64,000 nucleotides of DNA from Flavobacterium akiainvivens (lineage in GTDB: Bacteria > Bacteroidota > Bacteroidia > Flavobacteriales > Flavobacteriaceae): positions 3,988,631 through 4,052,630 of the forward strand of contig NZ_LIYD01000005.1 of assembly GCF_001278115.1 (NCBI RefSeq), written 5' to 3'. Below, in pieces: positions 24,714 through 33,822 of this stretch; position 1 is the first letter of the stretch; each line of letters starts with the position of its first letter. The notes below the pieces were generated by a model. It saw only the letters and a program-made list of their open reading frames with translations, had not been told where the DNA came from and searched no databases. A program made the position numbers and the translations under genes.

Positions 24714-24721
24714 TATATTTG
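24714..24721 (+). promoter_or_regulatory. -7 box upstream of the NlpC/P60 gene
   Basis: TATATTTG fits the consensus and leaves a leader of about 30 nt before the TTG start codon. It supports that start, because no ATG lies between the box and the signal peptide. Confidence 0.45.
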
Positions 24722-24756
24722 TAAAAAACCAAGTCGAATTTGAAAAAATAAAAGTT

Positions 24757-25533
24757 TTGAAGCATATCCAATCCCTGTCACTTACCTTACTATTACTGAT
24801 TACCTCATTTAGCGTTACCGCGCAAATTGTAACCTCTAAGAAGGAAGCCCAGGCGAAAGGCATTTATTCGTATGCTGAAAAACCGTCATCGGCAAAAATC
24901 CCAACCTCTTCTTCGCAGCAAAAATCACAGGTAAGGCAGGAAACCGTAGCCGCGGTTGATGCCCTTACGGCAAATGTAGCGCCTGCCCCGGCAGTTTCAG
25001 CGGCTCCAGCTAAAGCTGAAAAGCCTGCTAAAAAAGAAGAACCTAAGAAAAACAAAAAGGCCAAAAAAGAGGAAGTAGCAGTTAAAGACGAACCTACCCC
25101 GGCCGGTTTTACCCCAGACCCTTATGAAAGCTACTTTGCCCAGCAGGTAGTAAACAACGCCATGCAGTTTGAAGGCGTGCGTTACCGTGGCGGTGGCACA
25201 ACCCCGGCAGGTATGGACTGCTCTGGCATGGTGTATGCCACATTCCAGATTTTTGATGTAACATTACCGCGCAGCTCTGCTGATATGGCCGCTAATGCCG
25301 GGCATGAAATAAAGCTTGGCGAGGTTAAAAAAGGCGACCTGCTGTTTTTTGACAACAACCCTTATAAAAAACGCGTTAACCACGTGGGCCTTGTAACCGA
25401 AGTTACCGAGGAGGGCGAGGTTAAGTTTATACACTCAACCCTGAGCAGCGGTGTAATAGTTTCGTCTATGAACGAGCCGTATTACATTAAAACGTATGTT
25501 CAGGCAAACAGGGTTATAGACGACATACAGTAG
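24757..25533 (+). CDS. NlpC/P60 cysteine peptidase (C40), cell-wall hydrolase with TTG start
   Basis: Peptidases of this family cut stem peptides of peptidoglycan in the periplasm. The first 23 residues form a signal peptide (cleavage near TAQ). An alanine-, proline- and lysine-rich linker (about 60-115) follows, then the NlpC/P60 domain at 125-255 with Cys155 (GMDCSGMVY), His209 (VNHVGLVTE) and His226 (IHSTLSSG). No ATG or GTG gives the signal peptide, so TTG is taken as the initiation codon. It lies between lpxB and comEC. Confidence 0.88.
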   Translation: MKHIQSLSLTLLLLITSFSVTAQIVTSKKEAQAKGIYSYAEKPSSAKIPTSSSQQKSQVRQETVAAVDALTANVAPAPAVSAAPAKAEKPAKKEEPKKNKKAKKEEVAVKDEPTPAGFTPDPYESYFAQQVVNNAMQFEGVRYRGGGTTPAGMDCSGMVYATFQIFDVTLPRSSADMAANAGHEIKLGEVKKGDLLFFDNNPYKKRVNHVGLVTEVTEEGEVKFIHSTLSSGVIVSSMNEPYYIKTYVQANRVIDDIQ

Positions 25534-25562
25534 TATATGGTATTTCAATATCCGCTGCACTT

Positions 25563-27575
25563 ATGATATTGAAATACCCCATAATCCCCATAACATTTTT
25601 TACGGCACTGGGCATTTTTGCAGGCTATTTGCAGCCTGATAAAAGCGTTGTGCTGATTTGTGCTTTACTTTCAGCCTTATTATTGCTTACTGCATGGTGG
25701 CAGTCTAAACAAGTGCTGCTGCAAAAACCGTGGTTTACCGTAGCTGCCTGGTTGCTGGCATTTTCACTGGGCATGGCGGTGCAATACCTCCATTTCGGGC
25801 CCAATAAAGGCTTGCATTATACCCATGCCAAAATTGAAAACCCCGTAATCAGGGGAGTAATATCTGAAAGGCTTAAACCAAATAAGTATTCCGAAAAATA
25901 TTACCTTGAGGTTACGGCTGTAGATAAGCAGCCTGCCGTGGGGACTATTTTGGTAAACATGCCCAAAGACAAATTTGCCAAGACCCTGCACCCCGGCGAT
26001 GTGCTTTTTGTAGCAGGTTCTCCCCAACCCATAACCAATGCCCGCAACCCCTACCAGTTTGATTATGCTGCTTACATGGCTAAGCAGGATGTATTCCACC
26101 AAATAAACCTTAAGGGCAATTATATTATTGCAGGGCAGGAGCGTGATTTTAGTTACTACATACAGAAGCTTCGTGACAGGCTTATAGGCAGCTTCTCCAT
26201 CCATAATTTTAAACCGCAAACGCTACAGGTTATCAATGCGCTGTTGTTCGGCCAGCGGCAGGATATGGATAAACAAACCACCGATAGCTACACCAGTGCA
26301 GGGGTGGTGCACATACTGGCCATATCAGGCCTGCACTTTGCACTGTTGTTCTGGGCGCTGAGCAGGCTGCTTGCCCCATTAAAGCGCGTGCCTAAATTAG
26401 GTAATGTGGGGCATTTTATTATTGTGTTGGGGCTTATGTGGGGCTTTGCGTTTATTACCGGATTATCGGCCTCTGTGGTGCGTGCGGTGGTAATGTTTAC
26501 CATTGTAATGGCAGGCGATGCCCTAAACCGCAGGGCAAATATTTACAACTCGCTGGCAGTATCTATGCTGTTGCTGCTTATTGCCAAACCTGCCTTTTTA
26601 TTTGATGCCGGTTTCCAGCTCAGTTACCTCGCCGTGTTTGCCATTGTGGGGCTGCAACCGCTGTACAACAGGCTGAAGCGTTCTAAATATAAAGCCTTAC
26701 AGTGGGTTAAAGATACCGTTGCTATATCGTTTATAGCACAGGTGGGGGTACTGCCCGTTACGCTGTATTATTTTAACCAGTTTCCGTTATTGTTTTTACT
26801 GGCTAATGTGGTGGTAATACCGCTGTCTAACCTGGTATTGGGGCTGGGTATTGCAACACTGCTGCTCAATTTTACCATTCCCGCAGTGGCAATATGGGTG
26901 GGCAAGGCGCTTGAATTCAGTATTGAAATTATGAATGGCTTTATTGCCTGGGTAGCTTCGTTTGAAAGCCTTGTAATCAAAAATATCCCTTTTACGCTGC
27001 TGCTGAATGTGCTATTGTACGCGGTAATACTGCTGTTGGTACAATGGCTGTATAAAAGGCGGTTTAAATATGCTGTGGCGTGCCTGTGCAGTATTATAGT
27101 CTTTCAGCTTGCCTACATGATAACTTCATACAATGCTAAAGAAGACGAGGAGCTGGTTATTTTCCACAACTACAAATCATCGTTGCTTGCGCAGAAAAAT
27201 CCCGCCGGTATTACCGTTATGAGTGCTGATACCCTTGCGCTGCAAAACCGCGTAATTGCTGATTATATCAAAGGCAGTTTTAATCCGACTGTGAGGTTAA
27301 AACCAATGAGGCAGCTGCTGTGGCACAACGGTACAAAAGTTTTGGTGCTCGATAACCTTGCTGTTTATCCTGCCGGAATAAAACCCGACGTGCTGGTGCT
27401 TACACAGAATACTAAAGTAAACCTTAACCGTGTGTTGCACGACCTGAAGCCTGCCCACGTAGTGGCCGACGGTACCAGCCATAAAAACGTGGTAGCCCGA
27501 TGGGCCGCTACCTGCCAAAAACAAAATATCCCTTTTCATGCTACTGCCGAAAAGGGATACTATACTGTGAAATAA
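25563..27575 (+). CDS. ComEC/Rec2-family competence membrane protein
   Basis: ComEC forms the inner-membrane channel for incoming single-stranded DNA. The 670-residue protein has an N-terminal pair of helices, an OB-like DUF4131 region (about 60-190, with NPVIRGVISE and PGDVLFVAG), and the ComEC transmembrane core (about 215-510) with the signature VVHILAISGLHFALLFW and GLSASVVRAVVMF. The third region (about 530-670), where many ComEC proteins carry a metallo-beta-lactamase domain, is short and has no HxHxDH motif. Its last codons hold a hairpin that suits the convergent gene 6 nt away. Confidence 0.9.
   Translation: MILKYPIIPITFFTALGIFAGYLQPDKSVVLICALLSALLLLTAWWQSKQVLLQKPWFTVAAWLLAFSLGMAVQYLHFGPNKGLHYTHAKIENPVIRGVISERLKPNKYSEKYYLEVTAVDKQPAVGTILVNMPKDKFAKTLHPGDVLFVAGSPQPITNARNPYQFDYAAYMAKQDVFHQINLKGNYIIAGQERDFSYYIQKLRDRLIGSFSIHNFKPQTLQVINALLFGQRQDMDKQTTDSYTSAGVVHILAISGLHFALLFWALSRLLAPLKRVPKLGNVGHFIIVLGLMWGFAFITGLSASVVRAVVMFTIVMAGDALNRRANIYNSLAVSMLLLLIAKPAFLFDAGFQLSYLAVFAIVGLQPLYNRLKRSKYKALQWVKDTVAISFIAQVGVLPVTLYYFNQFPLLFLLANVVVIPLSNLVLGLGIATLLLNFTIPAVAIWVGKALEFSIEIMNGFIAWVASFESLVIKNIPFTLLLNVLLYAVILLLVQWLYKRRFKYAVACLCSIIVFQLAYMITSYNAKEDEELVIFHNYKSSLLAQKNPAGITVMSADTLALQNRVIADYIKGSFNPTVRLKPMRQLLWHNGTKVLVLDNLAVYPAGIKPDVLVLTQNTKVNLNRVLHDLKPAHVVADGTSHKNVVARWAATCQKQNIPFHATAEKGYYTVK
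27527..27559 (-). terminator. Terminator inside the comEC coding region
   Basis: TATCCCTTTTC (27527-27537) and GAAAAGGGATA (27549-27559) form a perfect 11-bp stem with an 11-nt loop. On the minus strand it lies about 20 nt past the stop of the thioredoxin-like gene and is followed by TTTTGTTTTT, a normal intrinsic terminator for that gene. Confidence 0.75.
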
Positions 27576-27580
27576 TCTTG

Positions 27581-28045
27581 TTATGATTTTTTAATAAACG
27601 GGTTGGCCGATTCAATCCACTTGGCAGGGCCTCCGGCTACATAGCCTGTATTGCCCAGTGCGTTGAGGTTGGTTTTGCCTTCGGCGTTTTTCTCTGCCGT
27701 TACAAACCACACCGTAGGATAACCGCGCACTTTTAACGCCTGGCTTATCTGGGCATTTTGTGCCTTTATTTCCTGCGGCTGTTCTTTCCTACGCGGAAAA
27801 TCAAGCTCAACCAGTATTACATTTTCTTTGGCCCAGGTAGTAAACTCCTCGGTTTTAAACACTTCTTTTTGCAGTTTCATGCACCACCCGCACCAGTCGC
27901 TGCCTGTAAAAAACAGCATAAGGGGCTTTTTTGTGGCTACACTTTGCTCAACCGCTTTATTCATATCGGTATACCACTCCTGTTCCTGCGCATTAACGCC
28001 TATAAACCCAAGGGTAAAGGCCAGTGCCAATATAAATTTTTTCAT
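27581..28045 (-). CDS. Periplasmic thioredoxin-like protein
   Basis: A 154-residue protein with a signal peptide (cleavage near VNAQ) and a thioredoxin fold carrying the redox motif CGWC at about residues 52-55 (GSDWCGWCMKLQKEVF) and the cis-proline segment RGYPTVWF at about 112-119. This is the Thioredoxin_7/DUF255-like subgroup of exported disulfide oxidoreductases. It lies 44 nt behind the second POT transporter on the same strand and is probably the last gene of that transcript. Confidence 0.88.
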   Translation of the reverse strand: MKKFILALAFTLGFIGVNAQEQEWYTDMNKAVEQSVATKKPLMLFFTGSDWCGWCMKLQKEVFKTEEFTTWAKENVILVELDFPRRKEQPQEIKAQNAQISQALKVRGYPTVWFVTAEKNAEGKTNLNALGNTGYVAGGPAKWIESANPFIKKS

Positions 28046-28089
28046 AGTCTTTAATGTTTAAGTGCTTAAGCCAAATACTGTGCCGTTTA

Positions 28090-29850
28090 TTAATGCACGC
28101 CGTGCATTAGTTTTTTTAGCGGTCGGTTAAGGGCTATGACTATTAAGCCTGCCGCAACCGGAACAATGGTAAAGATCAGGAAAAATGTTGAAAGAGAGTA
28201 CTCTTTAGTGATGTTTTCAATTTGTCCGCCAAGAATGGCCGCAAGCTTGTTGCCTATTGCAATAGCAAGGTACCACATACCAAACATAAAGGCAATCATC
28301 CTGCCCGGTACCAGTTTAGATACATAAGATAATCCTACCGGTGAAAGGAATAATTCGCCAAGTGTGTGGAACAGGTAGGCCAGTACAAGCCATATCATGC
28401 TCACTTTTACACCTGTAGTAATGCCATAAGCGCCAAAGGCAAGCAGGCCAAAGCCTATTGCCATGATAATAAGGCCAAGGCCATATTTGTAGGCTGCAGG
28501 TGGGTTGTACTTGCTATCCCACAGTTTAGAAACGCCCGATGCAAGTGCAATAATAAAGAATGAGTTAAGTATGCTAAACCAAGATACTGTTATTTCTGAA
28601 GATTCAGCTGTAAGGTATTGATACAGCATCCATCCTGCAATAGCCCAAATACCAATAAAGCAAATGGCAAGTACAATGTTAGATGCCGGTGTGGTGTTCC
28701 AGGTTTGTTTAGCAAGCAGTATAAGTACCCATGTAACAATAGCCAGAGGCACAACAGTAAGCAGTGAGTTTATGATGTTAAATGCTACAAGCGAGTTGCC
28801 GGCAAGCGACCTGTCTACATTATCGCGGGCAAAAATTACCAGCGATGAAGCACCCTGCTCAAAAGACATCCAGAAGAATACTGTGAAGAATGCAAAGATA
28901 ATAACGGCTACCATCCTGTCGCGCACTACGGTTGTGTAGCGTGCTATACGTGTAATAACAAGGAAAAGGAACAGTATTAGCGCTATAAGCACAATTACGT
29001 TTTGGCCGGTAACACCACCTACTTCAAACGGAAACATATTGATGCCGCCAATTTTAGAAAGGGGGTCGTTAAAAGCATATAAAAGGCCTAATACGGTAGA
29101 CACGGCAATAAGCACGTAATCAACCATAGTAAAAGGGTTTCTTTTATCCTCTGCATTTGCAGAAGATTTTGCAGCGGCTTCTTCAGCTATTCTTTTTTCT
29201 TTAGAAGGTACATCGCCAATAGTGCCAAAAAGCGGTTTGGCCAGCCAAAACTGTAGTGTGCCCAAAAGCATAAAGATACCGGCAAGGCCAAAGCCCCAGT
29301 GCCAGCCCTGTGTTTCGGCAAGGTAGCCACAAAGCATCATACCAAAGAAGGCGCCTGCATTTACACCCATATAGAAAATGGTATAGGCACCGTCTTTCCT
29401 TTCGGGGAACTGCTTATACATTTCAGATAGTATAGAGGTCATGTTTGGTTTAAAGAAACCGGTACCAATAACCAATAGTGCAAGCCCGGTATACAGCATA
29501 ACAGGCGTGTCAAGCGCCATAGCGGCGTGGCCCAGCGTCATGATTATAGAGCCAATAACTACAGCCCAACGGTAGCCAATATAACGGTCGGCTACAATAC
29601 CGCCAAAAATAGGGGTAATATACAGCAGCATGGCATAGGTGCCATATAGTGCACCGGCATTTTCGGCCGACCAGCCCCAGCCGGGGTTAGAGCCTAAAAT
29701 GGCTGTTGTAAGGAAATTTATTAAAAGTACCCTCATTCCGTAGAACGAGAAACGCTCCCACATTTCGGTAAAGAACAGTACAAAAAGCCCGGAAGGGTGC
29801 CCCAGTACCGTTGATTTAAAAAAGTCGTTAGACGTTGTAGTTGTCGACAT
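28090..29850 (-). CDS. Proton-dependent oligopeptide transporter (POT/PTR2), copy 2
   Basis: POT proteins import di- and tripeptides with protons through the inner membrane. The 586-residue protein has the E-x-x-E-R-F motif (FTEMWERFSFYG, about residues 28-39), the PTR2 signature with FGGIVADRYIGYRWAVVIG (about 82-100) and FYMGVNAGAFFG in helix 5. About 12-14 membrane helices are visible, with a charged cytoplasmic loop (KEKRIAEEAAAKSSANAED) between the two halves. It follows POT copy 1 after 22 nt. The last codons form a 19-nt palindrome (28091-28109). Confidence 0.93.
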   Translation of the reverse strand: MSTTTTSNDFFKSTVLGHPSGLFVLFFTEMWERFSFYGMRVLLINFLTTAILGSNPGWGWSAENAGALYGTYAMLLYITPIFGGIVADRYIGYRWAVVIGSIIMTLGHAAMALDTPVMLYTGLALLVIGTGFFKPNMTSILSEMYKQFPERKDGAYTIFYMGVNAGAFFGMMLCGYLAETQGWHWGFGLAGIFMLLGTLQFWLAKPLFGTIGDVPSKEKRIAEEAAAKSSANAEDKRNPFTMVDYVLIAVSTVLGLLYAFNDPLSKIGGINMFPFEVGGVTGQNVIVLIALILFLFLVITRIARYTTVVRDRMVAVIIFAFFTVFFWMSFEQGASSLVIFARDNVDRSLAGNSLVAFNIINSLLTVVPLAIVTWVLILLAKQTWNTTPASNIVLAICFIGIWAIAGWMLYQYLTAESSEITVSWFSILNSFFIIALASGVSKLWDSKYNPPAAYKYGLGLIIMAIGFGLLAFGAYGITTGVKVSMIWLVLAYLFHTLGELFLSPVGLSYVSKLVPGRMIAFMFGMWYLAIAIGNKLAAILGGQIENITKEYSLSTFFLIFTIVPVAAGLIVIALNRPLKKLMHGVH

Positions 29851-29872
29851 ATATATTTAGTTGTAATTTTTA

Positions 29873-31495
29873 TTATTTTACGTCCTGCATAAGCTTGCGC
29901 ACCAGTGGCGATATGGCTATAAGCACCACACCTGCTATAACCGCATATAGGGCAAGCTGTTGGTAGCCGTCAGTATACGTAATAAGTTTTTGTTGTAGCG
30001 AATCGTTTTCGCCGCCCTCACTAAGCCCTGCACCCAGGATACCTGCCACATACTGGCCATAGGCGCTTGCCAGGAACCACATACCCATCATTACACCCTG
30101 CAATTTTTGCGGAGACAATTTTGTCATTATAGACAGGCCTATGGGCGAAAGGCAAAGCTCGCCAAAAGTAATGATAAAATAAGCTACCACAAAAACATCA
30201 AGGCTTGCAATGCCCGAACCGGCTATTACCTCAAAAAAGCGTGTTGCATAAAATGTGTAGAAACCGCCTGCAAGGAATAAAAACCCAAGCCCGAATTTTA
30301 CTACAGTATTAGGTTCAATTTTTTTCTTTGCCATTGCCACCCATACAAGGCCTACTATAGGCGCGAATATGATAACAAATACAGAGTTTGCTGCATTGTT
30401 TACACCGTTAGGGTCAAGCGTAAGTGTGCCTGCTACCACGTTGTTAAGGTTTTTAGCAGCAAAGAGGCTTAATGAACCACCGCTTTGCTCGAAAAAAGCC
30501 CAGAATATTATAGAAAAAACTATAAATACAAGGGCAGCGATAAGCTTTTTACTTTCTTCCCACGTGTGCCTGCTCATTTCATATACCAGGTACACTAACG
30601 TTAAGGGACCTATGGTATACATAAAATAATCAGTATATTCTGTTTTGGCAACCATAGCCATAATAACAGGTATAAGCACAAGTGTAAGGGCATATACAGC
30701 ATACTCATACCATGCCTTGCCTGATTTTACAGTAAGAGCCACTTTGGTGGGTTCAGCCGGAGCAGTGCCAAAGCTGTCGGCTTCGGTAAATTTCTTAACA
30801 GTATTGTCTTCGCGTTTAAAAGGGGATAAACCTATTGGTCCCAGTGTTTTTTGTGTGAAGATAAACGTTACAAGGCTTATGGTCATTACAATTCCGGCAA
30901 GGCCAAAGGCTACATTCCATGTGTATTCAGCAGGTATAAAGCTGGTAAAGAGCTGCCCTTTGCCTATGGCAATACAGGCATATCCGCCAAGCAGCGCACC
31001 AATGTTAATGCCTGAGTAAAACATAGAGAAGCCTGCATCACGGCGTGCATCGCCTTTTTTGTAAAGCGCACCCACCATTGTTGAAATGTTCGGTTTGAAG
31101 AAGCCTGTGCCAATTACGGTAAAGCTAATACCCAGGAAGAAATTACTTTCTGGGAAAGGGTCGAATGCCAGGATGGCACTGCCCACAATCATTAAAATAC
31201 CACCCCAGAACAACGACTTGCGGAAGCCTAAAATCTTATCAGCGAAAAGCCCGCCAATAAACGTAAAGGCGTAAACAAAAGCCTGTGTGGCACCATATTG
31301 CAGGTTAGCCTGGCTATCGCTCATGTGGCCGCCATTTTCAAGGATAAGGTGTGTAACCATAAAATAGGTAAGCACACCGCGCATACCATAAAAGCAAAAG
31401 CGCTCCCACATTTCAGAAAAGAAAAGTCCCCAAAGCTGCTTTGGGTATTTGCCTTTAAAGTCCTGTATTTGTTCTAAGGTTAGGTCCTGGCTCAT
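29873..31495 (-). CDS. Proton-dependent oligopeptide transporter (POT/PTR2), copy 1
   Basis: A 540-residue inner-membrane di/tripeptide:proton symporter. It has the E-x-x-E-R-F motif (FSEMWERFCFYG), the FIGGLFADKILGFRKSLFWG signature and FYSGINIGALLGGY. It is clearly related to its downstream neighbour but diverged, which points to an old tandem duplication with possible difference in peptide preference. It starts 3 nt after the DPP-IV stop, so peptide release by the peptidase and uptake are co-expressed. Confidence 0.93.
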   Translation of the reverse strand: MSQDLTLEQIQDFKGKYPKQLWGLFFSEMWERFCFYGMRGVLTYFMVTHLILENGGHMSDSQANLQYGATQAFVYAFTFIGGLFADKILGFRKSLFWGGILMIVGSAILAFDPFPESNFFLGISFTVIGTGFFKPNISTMVGALYKKGDARRDAGFSMFYSGINIGALLGGYACIAIGKGQLFTSFIPAEYTWNVAFGLAGIVMTISLVTFIFTQKTLGPIGLSPFKREDNTVKKFTEADSFGTAPAEPTKVALTVKSGKAWYEYAVYALTLVLIPVIMAMVAKTEYTDYFMYTIGPLTLVYLVYEMSRHTWEESKKLIAALVFIVFSIIFWAFFEQSGGSLSLFAAKNLNNVVAGTLTLDPNGVNNAANSVFVIIFAPIVGLVWVAMAKKKIEPNTVVKFGLGFLFLAGGFYTFYATRFFEVIAGSGIASLDVFVVAYFIITFGELCLSPIGLSIMTKLSPQKLQGVMMGMWFLASAYGQYVAGILGAGLSEGGENDSLQQKLITYTDGYQQLALYAVIAGVVLIAISPLVRKLMQDVK

Positions 31496-31498
31496 GTA

Positions 31499-33655
31499 TT
31501 ATAAATTCTCTTTTATAAAGTTTGTCATTTTTGTAAACAGGTGTATGCGGGTAAATCCTCCGTAAATGCCGTGGTTTTTATCAGGATAAATGGCCCAGTC
31601 AAACTGTTTGTTTGCCTGTACAAGCGCCTCTACCATAAGCATAGTGTTTTGCAGGTGTACGTTGTCATCGGCGCTGCCGTGTACCAAGAGGTACTTGCCT
31701 TTAAGTTTTTTAACGTGGTTTATGGGCGAGTTTTCGTCATACCCGCTTGCATTTTCCTGTGGGGTTTGCATATAGCGTTCAGTATATACGCTGTCATAAA
31801 AACGCCAGTTGGTAACCGGTGCAACGGCAATTGCTGCCTTAAATACATCGGCCCCTTTAAGTATACAGTTGCTGCTCATAAAACCGCCGTAGCTCCAGCC
31901 CCAAATGCCTATGCGTGCAGCATCTACATACGGGTATTGTGCAATAACCTTTGCAGCGTCTATCTGGTCTTCCACCTCATATTTGCCCAGTTCTTTATAG
32001 GTTACTTTTTTAAAGGCAGCACCTTTAAAGCCCGTTCCGCGGCCGTCTACACAAGCCACAATATAGCCTTCCTGAGCCAGCATATAAAACCAGTAGTCAT
32101 TATAGCTGTTCCACTGGTTGGCCACTTCCTGGCTGCCGGGGCCGCTGTACTGATACATAAGCACCGGGTATTTTTTAGAAGCGTCAAAGTTTTTAGGCTT
32201 AATAAACCATGCATTCAGTTCGTGGCCTTTTTCGGTTTTAATGGTGGTGAATTCTTTTACAGGCATATTATAGCCCTCAAGCTTTTTAAGCAGGGTGTTG
32301 TTGTTAAGCACTTCCTTAACCACCTTGCCGTCTTTAGCGCTGTTTAGCGTAAAGATTTCGGGCTGTGTAGCGCTTGAAAAGTTGTTGAGGTACAGGCTAA
32401 AATCAGGGCTGAATTTAGCATCGCTGGTGCCGGCCTGGCTGCTTAGCCTTACTTTGTTTTTACCATTTATGTTTATGCGGTACACATCGCGGTTTATAGA
32501 ACCGTTTTCTACCGACTGGTAAAAAATATTGCCGGTTTTAGCGTCAAAGCCATAGTAAGACGTTACTTCCCATTTGCCGGCAGTAACCTGCTTGATAAGC
32601 TTGCCGGTTTTGGCATAGTGGTATATGTGGTTGTAGCCGTCTTTTTCGCTGGTCCAGATAAAGCTGTTATCGTTAAGGAATGTAAGGTTATCGGTAACAT
32701 CTACATAAGCGTTGTCTTTTTCGTTAAGCACCACTTTGGCAGTGCCGGTGGCAGCATCAACAAAAATAAGGTCGAGGTTGTTTTGGTGGCGGTTTATAAC
32801 CTGTGCACTCAGTGTGTTGGCATCGTTAGTCCACTTTATACGCGGAATGTAGAAATCAGTATAATCGCCCAGTTTTATTTGGCTTGAAGCCCCTGTTTTA
32901 AGGTCGTAAATATGCAGGCTAACGGTAGCGTTCTTTTCGCCGGCCTTTGGATATTTAAATTTGTATTCCTGCGGATATAGGGTGCCCTGGTAATATTCCA
33001 TAGTAAATTCAGGAACCTCAGTCTCATCAAAACGGATGTAGGCTATTTTATCTCCGGCCTTGTTCCAGTCAAAAGCGCGCACAAAGGCAAATTCTTCCTC
33101 ATACACCCAGTCGGTAATGCCGTTTATAATGCTGTTACGCTTGCCATCGGTAGTAATTTGCTTACTGGTTTTTGCAGCAATATCAAACACATACAGGTTA
33201 TTGGCATAGCCGTAAGCCACTTTAGTACCATCTGCCGAAAATACCGGTTCCTGCACCTTGTTTTCAGAAAGTTGCGTAAGCGTTTTGGCTGCAATATCAT
33301 AAATATAATACGTAGCGGTAAACGAGTGCCTGTAAATAGGCTCGCTGCCTGTAGCTACCAGTATTTTCTTCTCGTCAGTGCTAAAGGTATAGCTGTCAAT
33401 ACCGCCTTTAAGCTGGCTGAAGCCCTTGCCCTCAAGCAGCGTGCTTACTTTAGCCAGTGTGGCAAAATCGTACAAATCTATGCTGTTGCCGTTAAGTACA
33501 GTGTACTGGTTGGTATTCTTGAGGGTGTTGAGTTCGTCCATACCCTGGGCACGGAAACCACCCCTCCAGATTTCGTCGAGGGTTATTTTTTGCTGTGCTA
33601 CAGCCGGCAATGCGGCTATTAAAAAGAATAAAACAGGCTTTAAGAAATATTTCAT
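31499..33655 (-). CDS. Dipeptidyl peptidase IV-type S9 peptidase
   Basis: An exported serine peptidase (signal peptide, cleavage near AVAQ) of 718 residues that removes dipeptides, typically after proline or alanine, from peptide N-termini. The N-terminal part (about 40-470) is the eight-bladed propeller with DWVYEEEFA, the glutamate motif that holds the substrate amino group. The C-terminal alpha/beta hydrolase holds the nucleophile GWSYGGFM, then HGSADDNVH and DKNHGIYG with the catalytic Asp and His. It heads the operon with two POT peptide transporters, so its dipeptides are likely the transported substrates. Confidence 0.94.
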   Translation of the reverse strand: MKYFLKPVLFFLIAALPAVAQQKITLDEIWRGGFRAQGMDELNTLKNTNQYTVLNGNSIDLYDFATLAKVSTLLEGKGFSQLKGGIDSYTFSTDEKKILVATGSEPIYRHSFTATYYIYDIAAKTLTQLSENKVQEPVFSADGTKVAYGYANNLYVFDIAAKTSKQITTDGKRNSIINGITDWVYEEEFAFVRAFDWNKAGDKIAYIRFDETEVPEFTMEYYQGTLYPQEYKFKYPKAGEKNATVSLHIYDLKTGASSQIKLGDYTDFYIPRIKWTNDANTLSAQVINRHQNNLDLIFVDAATGTAKVVLNEKDNAYVDVTDNLTFLNDNSFIWTSEKDGYNHIYHYAKTGKLIKQVTAGKWEVTSYYGFDAKTGNIFYQSVENGSINRDVYRININGKNKVRLSSQAGTSDAKFSPDFSLYLNNFSSATQPEIFTLNSAKDGKVVKEVLNNNTLLKKLEGYNMPVKEFTTIKTEKGHELNAWFIKPKNFDASKKYPVLMYQYSGPGSQEVANQWNSYNDYWFYMLAQEGYIVACVDGRGTGFKGAAFKKVTYKELGKYEVEDQIDAAKVIAQYPYVDAARIGIWGWSYGGFMSSNCILKGADVFKAAIAVAPVTNWRFYDSVYTERYMQTPQENASGYDENSPINHVKKLKGKYLLVHGSADDNVHLQNTMLMVEALVQANKQFDWAIYPDKNHGIYGGFTRIHLFTKMTNFIKENL

Positions 33656-33762
33656 TTTATTAATGATAAAAAAACTGTCAATTTTAGTAAAATTTTATGA
33701 GATATGAGCTGTTTTTTTTGTTAAACTGAATTTCTGCGAAAACTTTACTGATTAATTAATTT

Positions 33763-33794
33763 TTGGCGTAAGCCGGGCATAAGGCGTATCTTTG
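33763..33794 (+). promoter_or_regulatory. Consensus promoter for the mevalonate genes
   Basis: TTG (33763-33765), a 21-nt spacer and TATCTTTG (33787-33794) match the Bacteroidota consensus. Transcription should start near 33800, giving a short leader before the ATG at 33823. Confidence 0.65.
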
Positions 33795-33822
33795 CAGGGT
33801 AATTTTTATTAAGCTCCTGAGA

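Noticed and set aside
28091..28109. 19-nt palindrome TAATGCACG-C-CGTGCATTA as terminator of the second POT gene
   Set aside because: It overlaps the final codons but is not followed by a T run on the minus strand, and the thioredoxin-like gene follows closely, so read-through seems more likely.
31541..32347. 268-residue open frame on the plus strand
   Set aside because: It is antisense to the catalytic domain of the DPP-IV peptidase and has no recognisable motif. It results from codon bias of the real gene.
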